Of a DNA stretch of 64,000 nucleotides, positions 62,611 to 64,000 are shown one piece after another. Source of the DNA: Cytobacillus solani (GTDB lineage Bacteria; Bacillota; Bacilli; Bacillales; Cytobacillaceae); assembly GCF_001420595.1 (NCBI RefSeq), contig NZ_LJIX01000006.1, forward strand, positions 4,554,857 to 4,618,856. The letters are read 5' to 3'. The position numbers and the translations under genes are program-made. Positions within the stretch are counted from its first letter, which is position 1, and every line of letters begins with the position of its first letter. The notes under the pieces were generated by a model, which saw only the letters and a list, made by a program, of their open reading frames with translations, made no database searches and was not told the origin of the DNA.

Positions 62611-62976
62611 GTTTTTATAGGAAGCAGGAGGCTAATATCACAACCTTTTCCTGCTTCCTCCTATAAACTATTTATAAGCAACTTCACTTTCCCTGTGTGT
62701 TTTCATCCGATGGTGGCAACTTTGCCCAAGCAAAATTCGGCTATCCTTATTATTTTTTACTTGAAAAGACAATTGTTCATGAGAATGTAACAATTACTTT
62801 TCCATTAACCAGCTCAATTAAGAAACCGCATATAATAGGGATTAACACCTAGTTTTTAAACAAATTTTGGATATTACTAATAATAGAAAAGTTTACCTTA
62901 CTCAACATTTATGCAGTCCTATATCTGTAAGAATTCACCTTAATATTATCTAATAATGATAGAAAGGAGGTTTATC
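62611..62976. other. Intergenic region before the XRE/comK pair
   Basis: About 365 AT-rich bases. A hairpin with arms TATAGGAAGCAGGA and TCCTGCTTCC at 62616-62667 may terminate the sigma gene. I see nothing else that is diagnostic. Confidence 0.45.
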
Positions 62977-63258
62977 ATGGAAATCTGGAATCTAAAATAT
63001 ATTGGTGAAACTTTAAAGAAGCTAAGGAAGTCCAAATTACTGACACAGGAGGATCTCGCCGAGGAAAGTGGGCTTGATACACGAACAATTAGTTTACTGG
63101 AAAATAATCAGCAAGAGCCTCTTTTGAGTACAATTAGCTCCCTTGCCGTAGCCTTAGGAATGGAGCCTTCTGAATTTTTGAAGGAAATTGAGATGGATGT
63201 AGAAAGAGCCCGGATTCGTGAGAAGGATCCCAATTGGTCAAATGTTCAAATGGAGTAG
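62977..63258 (+). CDS. XRE-family transcriptional regulator
   Basis: 93 residues: HTH_XRE at about 9-60 (LKKLRKSKLLTQEDLAEESGLDTRTISLLENNQQEPLLSTISSLAVALGM). ATG 62977 has AAAGGAGG 8 bases upstream. Ends 30 bases before the comK-like start, so the two are likely co-transcribed and the regulator may control it. Confidence 0.85.
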   Translation: MEIWNLKYIGETLKKLRKSKLLTQEDLAEESGLDTRTISLLENNQQEPLLSTISSLAVALGMEPSEFLKEIEMDVERARIREKDPNWSNVQME

Positions 63259-63288
63259 TGAATATTTTACATAAAGGAGTCGATTTGC

Positions 63289-63744
63289 TTGTTTATGGAA
63301 AGCCGCTATACCATCAACAAACATTTCATGGAAATGACAGGTTATTATGACCGCAACGGAAAGCTGTGCACCCTCGTCACAGAAACAGGAAGAACCTTCA
63401 TCGTCGACAAATCACCTCTTGAAATTATCAATGACAACATTATATGCGTTGGATATGATTTAAAGGGCGCCACGAAGACAGCTAGAAGTCTGCTGGGCAA
63501 TATCTATATTTGTCCCATTTTAGTAAATCCAATAGATCGAATTGTTATATTTCCTACCCTTTCACCTAAGCATAGTGAGTGCGTCTGGTACAACCCCGTT
63601 CACATCAAAAGAACAAGCAGCCTCAACCGCCAAACCTTCATCATATACAGCAATGGCCGAACGAAACTCATCAGAGACAAACTAGCATCCTTTAATTGTA
63701 AAATCAAGCAAGCCGAACAGCTAGAAGATATGACAAAGATATGA
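63289..63744 (+). CDS. comK: ComK-family competence transcription factor (short paralogue)
   Basis: 151 residues versus about 190 in B. subtilis ComK. The core matches: GKLCTLVTETGRTFIVDKSPLEII, DRIVIFPTLSPKHSECVWYNPVHIK (B. subtilis IFLFPTLSS...CGWISHVHVK) and IYSNGRTKLI. The C-terminal part is shorter. TTG 63289 is 9 bases after AAAGGAG; ATG 63295 is the alternative. Binds DNA and activates competence genes in the family. Confidence 0.8.
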   Translation: MFMESRYTINKHFMEMTGYYDRNGKLCTLVTETGRTFIVDKSPLEIINDNIICVGYDLKGATKTARSLLGNIYICPILVNPIDRIVIFPTLSPKHSECVWYNPVHIKRTSSLNRQTFIIYSNGRTKLIRDKLASFNCKIKQAEQLEDMTKI

Positions 63745-63855
63745 GATTTTTAATTATAAGCAATAGAAAAGACAGTGGATTAGGATACAAGATGGTGGAT
63801 TATTTTTACACTTAGAAAAAGTCCTAATCCGATAACTGCTTTTTCTATGACCGAA

Positions 63856-63896
63856 GACTAGGCGGTTGCTCTTTCTTGCAAACGCCCAGTCCTTTT
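63856..63896 (+). terminator. Rho-independent terminator
   Basis: GACT.GGCG pairs with CGCC.AGTC with one internal mismatch, followed by CTTTT, after the comK-like gene. Confidence 0.6.
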
Positions 63897-64000
63897 ATGT
63901 AATATTGCAGCTAACATTTGCAGTATTAAATTCATTTTAGTTAGACTAAATAGCTTTATAGTAAGAGTCAGTAAAATCAACCTTTATTCTTTTTTGCTAG

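Overview
The window reads as low-GC chromosomal DNA of a Bacillaceae species (Bacillus, Cytobacillus or Niallia type). The grounds are AT-rich intergenic DNA, AGGAGG-type ribosome binding sites, TTG and GTG starts, a sigma-B-like promoter before a YflT-type stress gene, and recognisable PncA, YtoQ, YhdT, YitT and ComK family proteins.

The content is mostly accessory catabolism. At 1-6462 (minus) lies a sugar-type operon: SorC regulator, ribose-type ABC transporter, a TrpA-like aldolase and an FGGY kinase cut by the window edge. At 6710-12338 (plus) lies an unusual set: an Nramp-related transporter lacking the metal motifs, an NAD-binding epimerase-like protein, a DapA-like aldolase, a regulator with a GGDEF/cyclase-like core, and a Gfo/Idh/MocA oxidoreductase.

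Three oligopeptide ABC operons follow on the minus strand. 25159-12525 combines OppDF, an IclR regulator, a binding protein, two permeases, a very large M14 carboxypeptidase, pyroglutamyl peptidase and 5-oxoprolinase PxpBAC. It looks like a complete route from pyroglutamyl peptides to glutamate. 33460-25619 combines a peptide transporter with an M20 amidohydrolase and an N-succinylamino-acid racemase/OSBS-type enolase, facing an RpiR regulator. 59504-50884 combines an IclR regulator, transporter, M19 dipeptidase and a prolyl-aminopeptidase-like hydrolase; its DppB-type permease carries a frameshift. A D-aminoacylase with a sodium symporter and YhdT (42235-38792) adds D-amino acid salvage. Together the region appears specialised for modified or D-residue-containing peptides.

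Between these are a secreted pair with tail-collar-like repeats and a discoidin domain (34735-38049), an SPFH protein with a small ribbon-helix-helix protein, a LysM/NlpC cell-wall hydrolase, nicotinamidase, a 52-bp minisatellite (about 47088-47930), a second and different 52-bp array (about 59755-60014), an IS21 remnant, and dispersed palindromic repeats, one of which supplies the stop-codon regions of two unrelated genes. The right end carries an HTH protein, a sigma-70-like factor, and an XRE regulator directly before a short ComK homologue.

All functions are assigned by reading motifs and order; no search was run.
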